Shown here one piece after another: positions 7,455 to 15,851 of a stretch of DNA of 41,050 nucleotides. The stretch comes from Humibacillus sp. (GTDB lineage Bacteria; Actinomycetota; Actinomycetes; Actinomycetales; Dermatophilaceae). Within the stretch, counting starts at the first letter, position 1. Each line of letters begins with the position of its first letter. Both the position numbers and the translations under genes were made by a program. Location of the stretch: NCBI GenBank assembly GCA_030452985.1, contig JAKDLG010000025.1, positions 1-41,050 on the forward strand. Reading direction: 5' to 3'. The notes beneath the pieces are model-generated. The model made no database searches. It was given only the letters and a program-made list of their open reading frames with translations, and was not told the DNA's origin.

Positions 7455-8317
7455 CCTCCATGGCCACGGCATCCTTCGCGATTCTGCAGATCAGCTGGAC
7501 CCAGTCGCTGTTCAAGGCCAAGCAACGCATCCTCGGCGTCACCGGCGGCGTCGCCGTGATGGCAGTGGCGCTGTGGCTGCTCCCCGCGTCGTGGCTGCTG
7601 CCCTTCTCCCTGCTCGCGGCCCTCGCCGGGTTGTGGCTGATCGCCAGCAACCAGGTGCTGTCGATCGGCAGCTTCGTCGTCGTCTCGGTCGGCATGAACG
7701 TCGTGAGCAGAGGGCTGGATCCGACCCGGACGCTCGTCGAGTACCTCTTGCTGCTGTTTGCTGGAGTCGCGATCGGTTTGCTGCTCGGCTTCGCGGTCGT
7801 GCCGCACCTGCGACCGGATCGGGTCGAGGAACGGGTGCGCCTGGCCAAAGCAGCCACCGTCGACCTGCTTCGCCGCGCTGCGTCGGTGGTCCCGCCAGCG
7901 GCTGGGGCACCTGATCGGTACCGGGTTCCGGACGCGCTGGTGCGACCCCTCTTCCAGATGCGCACGGCCGTGCAGAATCTCGGGTCGCCGCTGAACCGGA
8001 AGGACGAGCGGGCGGGGGTCCAGGTCGAGCAGTGTGCTGCCCTGGCCACTCGGTTCGAGACCCTCGCCATTGTCGGCATCCTCGAAGCGGGTGAGGGGCG
8101 CCTGACGGCGCAGACCCTCGGCGCGGCAGCCGATGCACTCGCCGGGACCGGCAACGACACCCCCGACGGCGGCGTCGTTCCGGCTGAGTTCGTGCTGCTG
8201 GCGGAGGCGGTTGGCCGCAGCAGCACGGAGTTCGTGGCTGCCTGCGCCGCGTTGACGCGGAACTCGTCGTTGGGCGAAGTCGGAGGCCTCACCCACGGGT
8301 CAGTAGAGCCTGACTAA
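7451..8317 (+). CDS. FUSC-family membrane protein, C-terminal part, coupled by GTGA overlap
   Basis: This 288-residue frame begins at a GTG that overlaps the stop of the preceding frame in the tetranucleotide GTGA. Its start, VTSMATASFAILQISWTQSL, is the middle of an FUSC_2 membrane domain, followed by FKAKQRILGVTGG, the conserved Arg/Gly loop after the second helix. Two or three further membrane helices (AVMAVALWLLP, LPFSLLAALAGLWLIA, LLLLFAGVAIGLLLGFAVV) and a soluble helical tail follow. It lacks the first helix of the domain, which is at the end of the previous frame, so the two parts look like one ancestral protein. Restoring one base near 7450 would fuse them. The same GTGA junction joins three unquestioned gene pairs elsewhere in the window, so translational coupling is a serious alternative. 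Confidence 0.7.
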   Translation: MTSMATASFAILQISWTQSLFKAKQRILGVTGGVAVMAVALWLLPASWLLPFSLLAALAGLWLIASNQVLSIGSFVVVSVGMNVVSRGLDPTRTLVEYLLLLFAGVAIGLLLGFAVVPHLRPDRVEERVRLAKAATVDLLRRAASVVPPAAGAPDRYRVPDALVRPLFQMRTAVQNLGSPLNRKDERAGVQVEQCAALATRFETLAIVGILEAGEGRLTAQTLGAAADALAGTGNDTPDGGVVPAEFVLLAEAVGRSSTEFVAACAALTRNSSLGEVGGLTHGSVEPD

Positions 8318-8421
8318 GACCGATCGCGTCGTGCGGCGGGTCATGGCCGAGAAGCGCATTTCCTCAAGCGCGGCGCCAGGGTGGTGTCGAGGAAGAGCAT
8401 TCGTTTTCGGAGTGACGGCGC

Positions 8422-8496
8422 TCAGTTGATGTCGGGATGCCGTTTCAGCTTCGGCCGCAGTGAGCCTGACGAGAGGCGTGCATACCCAACAGTCAT
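8422..8496 (-). pseudogene. possible serine recombinase remnant (N-terminal fragment)
   Basis: A short frame on the minus strand opens MTVGYARLSSG and stops after 24 residues. The opening resembles the conserved start of resolvase/invertase-type serine recombinases, where the pattern (M)xxGYARVS carries the catalytic Ser. A GGAGATGG stands 5 nt before the ATG. Nothing downstream (to 8318) keeps the family pattern. It lies just past the broken end of the DUF262 gene, so it could be debris of the element that truncated that gene. The match is short and could be chance. Confidence 0.3.
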
Positions 8497-8555
8497 AGAC
8501 CATCTCCCCATGATCAGTCCCCTATCCAGTCGATCGGCCTCGCACTTGCCCTCGG

Positions 8556-9065
8556 TCAGCTCCCGCCGACCCCTGCCCGACGCGCTTCCGAGTCCAGGAC
8601 GCCGGTCACGGGCGGGTCCGCCGACATCACCTCCGCAAAGGCCCCCGCATCTCGGTTGGTGTGCTGCAGCTTCAGAGTGTTGCCGTCGGTCACGTAGTGG
8701 GCAGGGTTGTTGGTCAACCCTTCGAGCTGCGCCGCCAAGTGGTCGATACCCAGCTCCTCGAACACGGCCGCCGTCGCATCGATGAACAGCTGCAGGGTCG
8801 TGAGTCGCTGCTGGCCGTCGATGATCGACCGCGGTTGCAGGGTGCCAACGACACCGTCCATGGCCTGGATCACGACGGCGCCCATGAAGTGTGTCGGGGC
8901 TACTGACGGATTCTTCAGTCGCAGCTCAGCCACGCGGCGTATTTCGCCCCAGAGCGGCTCCCACTGGTCGTCGAGGGTCCACACGTACGCACGTTGAAAG
9001 AGCGGGATCACCAACCGCTGTGGCAGGTTGAAGATCTCGAGCGGCGTTCTCACTGCGGTTTCCAT
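8556..9065 (-). CDS. DUF262 (GmrS/SspE-type) protein, C-terminally truncated
   Basis: The 169-residue product begins at an ATG that directly follows the helicase stop codon (TAG-ATG), the last gene of the leftward operon from 15290. Residues 11-120 match the N-terminal DUF262 domain of GmrSD and SspE-type proteins: LPQRLVIPLFQRAYVW near the start and the hallmark IIDGQQRLTTLQLF at about 80-93, whose DGQQR motif binds and hydrolyses nucleotide in characterised members. Family proteins usually run to 550-700 residues with a DUF1524/HNH nuclease part. Here similarity ends around EVMSADPPV, a short unrelated tail follows, and the frame stops at 8556. No nuclease half is found in 8318-8555. The gene is probably a disrupted remnant, unless a stand-alone nucleotide-sensing domain is retained. 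Confidence 0.8.
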   Translation of the reverse strand: METAVRTPLEIFNLPQRLVIPLFQRAYVWTLDDQWEPLWGEIRRVAELRLKNPSVAPTHFMGAVVIQAMDGVVGTLQPRSIIDGQQRLTTLQLFIDATAAVFEELGIDHLAAQLEGLTNNPAHYVTDGNTLKLQHTNRDAGAFAEVMSADPPVTGVLDSEARRAGVGGS

Positions 9066-12000
9066 CTACGTCCGATCACGTGGAGTCGAGGTGGTGGGAA
9101 GCCCGGGGGCGAGACTGATCCGCAGTCGTCCCAGTCGGTCGGGGTCGGCGTCAAGGCCCCGCCGCCGGAGCAGTTCGATCATGTCCTCTTGGCGGGGCTG
9201 GCCGAAAGCCAGGCGATAGAGCGCGACGTCCTGTTTGACCTTGCGGAACCTCTCTTCGTCAGAGCTGAGGGCAAACGGCGCTACGTGACGTTCGATCTTT
9301 GCCGGGCCGGGGTAGACCCACGACGGGCTGAAGTCGCCGAGCTCGTGCTGGTACTCCGTGGCCATCGCGAACGCTGTTGCCCACGGGTCACGGCCGGGTT
9401 TGGCCAGGATTGACCTGTCGTGGCGTGCCGCAATGTTGCGGCGCACCGCGTGGCCGCGGTAGCGGTCGACCCGGCCCTCTCGCTGCTCGAAGTCCACCGG
9501 GTTGGCGGGGGTGTTCCAGTGAAAGACCGAGTGACACCACCAGTGGAAGTCGATGCCCTCCTGACCCACCGACGTGGAGGCGAGCACGAAGGGCCAGAAC
9601 GGGCTGTTGAAGGAAGCGCGCACCTCGGGCTGGCGAGCGTCCTCGGCGTTCTGCTTCCGACCGCCGTACCGCACCGCGAAGCGAGGGACGAAGCGCAGAT
9701 GGCCCTCGAGATCGTCCACATCGATCGCCTGGTAGGTCGTCGTACGCAAGGAAGCCGCCTCGGCCGCCCTGCGCGCCAACTTCAGGAACGTCTCCGTGGT
9801 CAGGGGCGCCTTGAACTGGTCGGTTCGCAAGTGGTGGAGGTACTCGTCGAGAACGGACTGCAGGTTGCCGGCGGCGCAGTAGGCGAGCACTCGTTGCCAG
9901 TAGGGCCGCCGAGCGGTGGTCGTCTGCTCGACGATCTTGGTGACGTCCGGCCGGTTAAACAGTGATCGCAGGCCGTTGGCCACGATGACCGAGCCTTGAA
10001 AGTGGTCCGCATCGGAGACGTCGTCGTCAGCGGTGAGGATGCGGGAGAGGGCGCGGTACGACGAATTGGCGGGGGAATGCAACGCCACCTCGGCCAACGT
10101 CTCAAGAGCTTCATCCGTGACCGGGGGTGACGCCATCTCACGGAAGGTTAGGGCTGCTCCCAGGTGGCGCACGACGCCGTCGTGCTCAGTCTCTCTCGCG
10201 TGTTCGTCAGTGTTGCCACCTCCCAGCCACTTCGGCGCCTCCTCAAGGTCCTCATCGCTCATGCCCGGCGGCCAGCCACACGTCGATCCGAAGGCGGCCT
10301 GCCAGACCTCTTCGCCGGAATTGCTCGGCAGTTCGCCGGCCTCCTCGTTCTGCTCCTGCGCCGGTGCCGCATCCAGCAGCGATCTAACGGCCGTCATGGC
10401 CAGGTGGGTGGCCTCGTCGCAACCGATCGGCACTCCCCCGCTGTTGGCCACCATCCCGAGCGGGTCGACCGCCACCGCCAGGGTTGGCATGGGCCAGAAC
10501 AGCGTGAAGGTCGACATTTGCGCTGGCCGCCCCCGGCTCACGCTGTACGACAAGGGCGTCGAAAGCCGGTGCCGGCCCTCAGGGCTGTAGCTGCGGTAGT
10601 TCGTGCCTCGCGCGGCAAGCCTCTCGGCCTCGTAGCTGAGCAGGCTGGCCACAGCCGTCGGGGTGGCCGTCCACGACGAGAAAACCACCATCTTGGTCAC
10701 GTCAGTCACTTCAGCGTAGGGCCCGGACGGTTGCAGGTAGGGCAGCGATGGCGGTACCCACAACAGCTTCCAGAGGCCCTTGCCCACCGTGCTGTCCACC
10801 AGATCGCGCATTCGTGCGTTACCCGCGTCCTGCTGCTGGAACCGCTCGACGTCTGCGGAGCGCAGGCGTTGGGTGCGAGCGAGCGCCTCGAGCGCCTCTA
10901 AACCGAGGGGACCGGTCCGCACGCGACTCCCGAGCTGGTAGCCGTCGCAGAAGTTGATGAAGTAGGGCGCGGACTTCCAGTACTCGGGAGTGACGAGGCC
11001 TCGGTCACCCTTCAAAGCCACGTGGTCAGCGGCGTTCTGGAGATCGACGTACCCGAGCAGGTCCGCCGCGGTGACGGTATCCGCCGGGTGAATCCGCTCC
11101 CGCATCATGCTTTCTACCGACCCGCGCGGACGTTCTTGGCGCGACATGACCTTGAGCAGGTCGGATCGAATCGTGGTCGCGGTGCCGCCCGGGTCGCCAC
11201 CGTTCACGACCGTCGAGCGATAATCGCTCAGTGCGGTTCTGACGCGTTCCACGTCGATCGAGTCGCGGCCCTTCGCCAGAAACTCCAAGGTGAAGTAGAA
11301 GTCCTCAGCGTGGTTGTCGTCCCTCTCCTCGGCATACGTGTAGGGCTTGTACGGGGTGGCCGAGAGCAGCAGCACCTTGGCGTCGGGGTGCGTGAAGAGC
11401 TGATCGGCGAGTTGCCCGGCCTCGTGGCCGGGGTCGAGAAGGTGCCGGAACCGCTGGAACTCGTCGAGAATGACAAGGTCAGGCTCCAAGGTCTCGACAC
11501 TCGCCGTGGCCAAGGCGTTGCGCAGGTCCCGGACGAGCTGGCCCTGCTCGGCTCGCAGCGATTCGGGCACGCTGTGCTTGCGACCCATCTCATCGACGAG
11601 CAGCTCGAACCGGCCGAGCAGCCCCCGAGCGCCTCCCCGGCGGACGCTGGCGCGGAACTGGCGCAGGATGAGCATGTCGATACCGGCGTCCCCCATCGAC
11701 TCCTCGAGGTTGGACACGGTCGAGCGAAAGGTCTCGAGCCGCCGCACATTGCCCTGCAGGAGCCGCAACCCGGCCGTCCGCCTATAGCCGCTCAGGTCGA
11801 GGCACTGCCTGAGCGCCAGGAACAGCATTGCCCGCTCCTCCGCTGTTCCGGTGCTGTGCCCCAGGTCGAAAGAGGTTCCGGGCGTGAACGACACGAGGTT
11901 GACCGGCTTGCTGCCCGACCGGCGCTTCTTGAGCCGGGTCGAGTGCTTGCCCAACAGGGTCAGGCGGCTGGAGAAGGAGATGGTCTCGTCTTCAGTGACG

Positions 12001-12269
12001 TTGAGACGGCCAAGGTTCTGCTGGGCGAGGTCGGCGTTGGCGCACACGTAGACGACATCGATCCGCTTCACGCTCGGCTCGTCTTGGAGGTGCTCGATCG
12101 CCCGGGCGATGACGCCCCGCGCGACCATGCTCTTGCCGAGCCCGGTCTCGTCGGCCACCAGGAAACGGTCTGACCCCACCCCGTACAGCTGCTCGACGAC
12201 ATGGTCGACAGACCGGCGCTGAAAGTCAGTCAGCTCGCCCATGACGCTGTCGGCGCAGTAGCGGGTCAC
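9066..12269 (-). CDS. SNF2-like DEAD/DEAH helicase of a defence-type operon
   Basis: The 1067-residue protein starts at a GTG preceded by AGGAGG (12275-12280) and overlapping the previous stop as GTGA. It has a split superfamily 2 helicase core: Q-like FQRRSVDHVVEQL (16-28), Walker A ADETGLGKS (39-47), motif Ia near VVYVCANADLAQQNL (72-86), Walker B ILDEFQ (267-272), and motif III LLSATPYKPY (301-310). Close to the C-terminus are motif V STSVGQEGIDFHWW (about 897-910) and motif VI FEQREGRVDRYRGH (about 928-941). A long insertion of about 550 residues separates the lobes, as in the large RapA/SNF2-like helicases found next to phospholipase D nucleases. DEFQ replaces DEAH. It probably moves along or remodels duplex DNA to license or direct its nuclease partner (inference). 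Confidence 0.9.
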   Translation of the reverse strand: MTRYCADSVMGELTDFQRRSVDHVVEQLYGVGSDRFLVADETGLGKSMVARGVIARAIEHLQDEPSVKRIDVVYVCANADLAQQNLGRLNVTEDETISFSSRLTLLGKHSTRLKKRRSGSKPVNLVSFTPGTSFDLGHSTGTAEERAMLFLALRQCLDLSGYRRTAGLRLLQGNVRRLETFRSTVSNLEESMGDAGIDMLILRQFRASVRRGGARGLLGRFELLVDEMGRKHSVPESLRAEQGQLVRDLRNALATASVETLEPDLVILDEFQRFRHLLDPGHEAGQLADQLFTHPDAKVLLLSATPYKPYTYAEERDDNHAEDFYFTLEFLAKGRDSIDVERVRTALSDYRSTVVNGGDPGGTATTIRSDLLKVMSRQERPRGSVESMMRERIHPADTVTAADLLGYVDLQNAADHVALKGDRGLVTPEYWKSAPYFINFCDGYQLGSRVRTGPLGLEALEALARTQRLRSADVERFQQQDAGNARMRDLVDSTVGKGLWKLLWVPPSLPYLQPSGPYAEVTDVTKMVVFSSWTATPTAVASLLSYEAERLAARGTNYRSYSPEGRHRLSTPLSYSVSRGRPAQMSTFTLFWPMPTLAVAVDPLGMVANSGGVPIGCDEATHLAMTAVRSLLDAAPAQEQNEEAGELPSNSGEEVWQAAFGSTCGWPPGMSDEDLEEAPKWLGGGNTDEHARETEHDGVVRHLGAALTFREMASPPVTDEALETLAEVALHSPANSSYRALSRILTADDDVSDADHFQGSVIVANGLRSLFNRPDVTKIVEQTTTARRPYWQRVLAYCAAGNLQSVLDEYLHHLRTDQFKAPLTTETFLKLARRAAEAASLRTTTYQAIDVDDLEGHLRFVPRFAVRYGGRKQNAEDARQPEVRASFNSPFWPFVLASTSVGQEGIDFHWWCHSVFHWNTPANPVDFEQREGRVDRYRGHAVRRNIAARHDRSILAKPGRDPWATAFAMATEYQHELGDFSPSWVYPGPAKIERHVAPFALSSDEERFRKVKQDVALYRLAFGQPRQEDMIELLRRRGLDADPDRLGRLRISLAPGLPTTSTPRDRT

Positions 12270-14092
12270 GATCGCCTCCTGGCCAGCCGTCGTCTGGCCG
12301 TCTCGGCTTCGCTCCAGAAGCGGTCGAACCCCTCGGGCAGCAGCCGGCGCCCCTCGTCAGTCGTAGATAGCCGCCTCACCAGCCGGCTCAGGTCGTCAAG
12401 AGCTGCGGGCTTCTCGGCGAGCGCCTGCAGCACCAGCTCGAGGATGCCGGGACCACCCGGTCGGAAGCCGGAGCTGTCTCCGCTTCCTGCCACGGCGCTC
12501 AGTTGAGCCAACAGGTAGGGGTCTCCGAGGCTGAGGATGAGGTAAAGAAAGCGGAGGAACTTCTCGGGGGTGTCGATCTGGCGGGCCAGCACCAGGTCAA
12601 GCCGATCGGCGGGCGCCCCCACCAGGGTGGCGAGCACCACGGTGCCACACTCGAGCCCCGACGGCGAGGTCATCCGGATGCTGAGGAAGGGCGAGATGTC
12701 TGCCGTCTCCACTGACGTGAAACGCTCGTTCACGACGCGGTCTGATTCGGCCTGCCTCGCGATTCCGGGCCGCGTGAGCAGCTCGATGGTGGCGATCCAC
12801 CCGGAGCCCACCGGATAGGGGCGGGCCGTCGTCAGCACGAGGTCATAGACCCCGGCCGGCTCGGATGCCGCCGCGGGCTCGACCGTGAGGGTGTGCTTGA
12901 TCTCGGCCACGACCCGCAGCGCGTTCTCGAGCTCACGGCGTTCGGCCTCGTTGGGGTCTTCCGGAGCATCTCCGATCGGGTCGTACTCCTCGACGAGCGA
13001 ACGAAGCGACCCGTCGACACCCATGAAGACGTCGACGCCCAGAAGGCGACGCGGGCCCTCGAGCTCAACCATGAACTCGACGTTTCCCCCGAAGGCGGCG
13101 CCGGTGGCATTGGCCGAACCAATGAACACGCGCGCTCGCTGGGCCCGACCGTGCGGTTCGACCACGAGCATCTTCGCGTGCAGGCCGGTGAGAAGACTGA
13201 CAGGCGTTCTTTCGGGCGGCGGCGTGCGCGTCGTCGTCGGTTCGTCGTCCTCGTCGAGCGAGATGCCGGCCATAGTGTCGACGACGTACGCCTCGACCCG
13301 GGCCAGCTTTTCGGACGTGAGCTGTTCGAACGCCTCCGGGCGCGACACGACGATGACATCCTGATCGGGCGGAGCGACCAGGTCGAGCCCTGAGTCGTTG
13401 AGGAACGGGCTCACCACCAGGTGGCGACGGCCGGCGAAGTCGGGTCGCCTCATGCCGTTCAGGTAGTGCAGGGTCACCTCGACGACTCCCTCTGGTCGTT
13501 CCCACCCGACGTACTGGGCGGCATGCGCCAGCGCTTCGACGCGCCGGCGGCGCGGTGACGACATCGGCGTCACCGTGCGATCCGGCAGACTGGCGAGGAA
13601 GTCGTGGAGGTCACGGTTCTCGGGTAGCCGCCGACGCCAGATGTTCTCCGAGTCAAGCCGCACCACGATGTCCCAGGCATGATCGCTGGTGAGGTTGCGC
13701 GTGAGAACGAGCAGGCGGTACGCCTCGCTGCCCTCGTCGTCGACGTAGCGCACGAACCAGACCTTCGGGTGAAAGAGATGGCCCGGGGGGCGCCGAACCG
13801 GGTGGACCATGGGTTCGACGAACGCCAGGAGGTCGGGCGCCCGATTCGGGATGAGGATGTTGCCGCCCTGGCAGAAGATGTCGACTCGGTCTGCCGACGA
13901 CCTCACCGACTCGAGCACCGAGACCGGGTCGGTCAGCTGTGCGCTGCCTCCGAACGAGGAGAAGGCCAGCGGGGGAATGACCGCGGCAGTCAGGTCGAGC
14001 GTGAAGGTCGTCGCTATCGCTCCGTCGAGGGTGTGACCGACGGGAGGGCGGAGCGCCTCGATGAGCACCGCCCGGGAGTCAGGCAGCAGCAT
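12266..14092 (-). CDS. phospholipase D-fold nuclease with two HKD motifs
   Basis: From the ATG at 14092 the product has 608 residues. The start was chosen because it overlaps the end of the DUF6361 gene by only 14 nt; longer in-frame versions would lie over that gene. Two phosphodiesterase half-sites are visible: H108-P-K110 with TRNLTSD (131-137), and H305-A-K307 with GSANAT (325-330) and E339. Together they make the intact pair of a PLD-fold nuclease such as BfiI or DISARM DrmC, which cut DNA without metal. The region after 345 is a separate domain I do not recognise, ending in an Arg-rich tail. The stop overlaps the helicase start by 4 nt, which implies coupled translation and joint function. 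Confidence 0.88.
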   Translation of the reverse strand: MLLPDSRAVLIEALRPPVGHTLDGAIATTFTLDLTAAVIPPLAFSSFGGSAQLTDPVSVLESVRSSADRVDIFCQGGNILIPNRAPDLLAFVEPMVHPVRRPPGHLFHPKVWFVRYVDDEGSEAYRLLVLTRNLTSDHAWDIVVRLDSENIWRRRLPENRDLHDFLASLPDRTVTPMSSPRRRRVEALAHAAQYVGWERPEGVVEVTLHYLNGMRRPDFAGRRHLVVSPFLNDSGLDLVAPPDQDVIVVSRPEAFEQLTSEKLARVEAYVVDTMAGISLDEDDEPTTTRTPPPERTPVSLLTGLHAKMLVVEPHGRAQRARVFIGSANATGAAFGGNVEFMVELEGPRRLLGVDVFMGVDGSLRSLVEEYDPIGDAPEDPNEAERRELENALRVVAEIKHTLTVEPAAASEPAGVYDLVLTTARPYPVGSGWIATIELLTRPGIARQAESDRVVNERFTSVETADISPFLSIRMTSPSGLECGTVVLATLVGAPADRLDLVLARQIDTPEKFLRFLYLILSLGDPYLLAQLSAVAGSGDSSGFRPGGPGILELVLQALAEKPAALDDLSRLVRRLSTTDEGRRLLPEGFDRFWSEAETARRRLARRRS

Positions 14093-15290
14093 TCGGTTCC
14101 AAACCGGTGACGATGTCGTTGACCAGCCCCCGGACCGTGCCCCAGCGGAAGTCGAGCTGTCCGGCGCCCGAGGCGCCCGACCAGTTTGCGAGCAGCTTGT
14201 CGTTAATGAGACGGGACTGCTTACCCTTGCGCCCTTCTCGTTGCCGCACGAGTCGTCTGAGCTTCTTGTCGTCGGCGGCGCCCGCCGTGGATCCACGGCG
14301 AGTGGCGCTGATCCAGGCGTCGACGAACAAGCGAGTCGTGGGCTGAACCCTGGGGTTCGCAACCCTGACGGTCTGCCACATCCGCTCGACGTCCCACTGG
14401 CCAAGGTCCTGAGCCAATGGACCGATCGCATACTCGTTCCACTCGTCAAGGGCAAAGCGGTAGTGGTCACGAAGGTCCCCGAGCCGGGTCAGCTCGGGCT
14501 GGCTCGCGTACCGCTCGGCGACGAGGAGGTTGTACAGCAACGACGCGCCGTGCATCACCGTGCTGAAGCGACGTGCGTGAACGAGTGCTTCGAACTGGGC
14601 TTCCTCGACGACGTCCCAGGCGAAGTTCGCCGTGTCAGCGAGGTGACCGCGGCGTTCAACCAGGTGGTGCAACACCGAGTCGGGCACACTCACGGAGACA
14701 CGCCCGGCCAGCCACCCTGCCTCCTCCTGGGACAGCTGGAACCCGGAGGGGATCGCGTCGGGGAACCCATCCGGTGGATCCGGCAGGCCGGCATCCCAGT
14801 CTCCGCGCCGACGTTCAGCGAGCTCGGTCGCGGCCTCGTCCGGCGGTGCGTCAAGGAGTCCGAGGTGACTGGTGTCCGCATCGTGGGTGAGGATGGTGTA
14901 GCGGCGCAGGGCGTTCCAGTAGATCGCGGACGGCAGAGTCTTTACCCCAGCACCGACGCGAACGCCGATCAGCCCGGCGGCATCCTCGAGCTGCGCCTCG
15001 CGGAGGGACATGATCAGCTTGCGCTCCTGCGCGTCACCTCTTGCCTTGCACCGCTCCCCACTGGTTCCCCGCGCGCGTGCTTGGCTATAACACCACGGCA
15101 CGAACAGAAAGTAGCGGGCGCGGGTCAACAGCACCGACGTGCCGGGAAAGAGCAGATCACTGAACGCATCCCTGACCTGCCCGATGCCGAGTTCGTCCCT
15201 GCTTTCCTGCTGCGTGAACAGCGCGATCAGCTCGCGCGCGATGCGCTGTTCCTCGGCCGTGCTGTCGAGCCACGCAACGGTTGACGCCAT
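14079..15290 (-). CDS. DUF6361 family protein, first gene of the defence-type operon
   Basis: The 403-residue product starts at the ATG at 15290, 2 nt after GGGAGGG. Its first 80 residues fit the family I know as DUF6361: VAWLDSTAEEQRIARELIAL, then DELGIGQVRDAFSDLLFPG and LLTRARYFLFVPWCYSQA. The rest is mainly helical with few Cys and no membrane segment. I know of no biochemical role. Family members I recall lie beside PLD nucleases and large helicases, as here, which suggests a specificity or sensor subunit (inference). It has its own promoter, and the PLD gene begins inside its last codons. The family assignment is from pattern memory and needs a profile search. Confidence 0.75.
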   Translation of the reverse strand: MASTVAWLDSTAEEQRIARELIALFTQQESRDELGIGQVRDAFSDLLFPGTSVLLTRARYFLFVPWCYSQARARGTSGERCKARGDAQERKLIMSLREAQLEDAAGLIGVRVGAGVKTLPSAIYWNALRRYTILTHDADTSHLGLLDAPPDEAATELAERRRGDWDAGLPDPPDGFPDAIPSGFQLSQEEAGWLAGRVSVSVPDSVLHHLVERRGHLADTANFAWDVVEEAQFEALVHARRFSTVMHGASLLYNLLVAERYASQPELTRLGDLRDHYRFALDEWNEYAIGPLAQDLGQWDVERMWQTVRVANPRVQPTTRLFVDAWISATRRGSTAGAADDKKLRRLVRQREGRKGKQSRLINDKLLANWSGASGAGQLDFRWGTVRGLVNDIVTGLEPNAAA

Positions 15291-15304
15291 GGCCCTCCCT
15301 CATC

Positions 15305-15351
15305 GAGTCGCTGCGACTCAAACCTAGCCCGATGGGCGCCAGATTTGTCAG
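15305..15351 (-). promoter_or_regulatory. putative promoter and operator of the DUF6361-PLD-helicase operon
   Basis: On the minus strand, CTGACA (15351-15346) and TAGGTT (15326-15321) are 19 nt apart. GAGTCG-CTG-CGACTC (15305-15319), a perfect 6-bp inverted repeat, covers the expected start of transcription. The -35 box overlaps the last codons of the GNAT toxin gene. A related inverted repeat, GAGTC-GGAT-GACTC, is at 16201-16214. The repeat could instead be a terminator for the toxin gene. Confidence 0.45.
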
Positions 15352-15851
15352 CCGACGTACGTTTTCAGAGCTTTCATGGGCGCGAAGAGATGGAGCGGTT
15401 CGACGGGCGATGGGAGGAAGTCCCCATGACGGAGGTAGAAACGACGGGCAGCATCGTCTCGGCAGTGGACGAGAACCGCCGCAGCTCCGATGCTCTCGCT
15501 GAGCCCGACTGATCGGACGAGGGCATCGCGCAGGAGCTCGGCTCCCCACCCGTCGCTTTGCCACCTACGATCGACGGCAAGGCGAGCCAACAAGATGCAC
15601 GGAATCTGACGAGGGCGATGCCTGGCCAAGGATGCCGGAGCGACCGAATGCTCGTAGGCGGCCATCGCAATGGCGTAGTAGCCAACGACACGGGAACCGT
15701 CCGTGGTGACGTACGTCGTTGCGTTGTTGGCGACCTGGTTCTGCCAGGCGTACCGGCGCAACCAGTCGTCCAGCTCCTCCGCGCCGCTGGAGAAATCCGC
15801 GCGATCATCCGACTTCTCCAACTTTCGCGGAGGCCCCGGCTGCCGTATCAC
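15348..15851 (-). CDS. GNAT-family acetyltransferase toxin of a DUF1778-GNAT TA module
   Basis: The product has 167 residues from a GTG that overlaps the antitoxin stop (GTGA). It shows the layout of TacT/AtaT-type toxins, which acetylate the amino acid on charged tRNA and stop translation: an N-terminal DDWLRRYAWQNQVANNATTYV helix region, VVGYYAIAMAAYEHSVAP, then LARLAVDRRWQSDGWGAELLRDAL. The QSDGWGA turn is the acetyl-CoA pyrophosphate loop. The C-terminal RRFYLRHGDF carries the usual catalytic Tyr, followed by a Pro-rich end. Family length is 160-175. The antitoxin gene precedes it, as expected, and translation is coupled. The tRNA target cannot be predicted. Confidence 0.9.
   Translation of the reverse strand: MIRQPGPPRKLEKSDDRADFSSGAEELDDWLRRYAWQNQVANNATTYVTTDGSRVVGYYAIAMAAYEHSVAPASLARHRPRQIPCILLARLAVDRRWQSDGWGAELLRDALVRSVGLSESIGAAAVLVHCRDDAARRFYLRHGDFLPSPVEPLHLFAPMKALKTYVG

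Noticed and set aside
8556..15290. DISARM, BREX, Zorya, Druantia or Dpd system
   Set aside because: A PLD protein and an SNF2-like helicase recall DISARM or Dpd, but no methyltransferase, DUF1998 protein, BREX ATPase, Zorya motor pair or deazaguanine genes are present.
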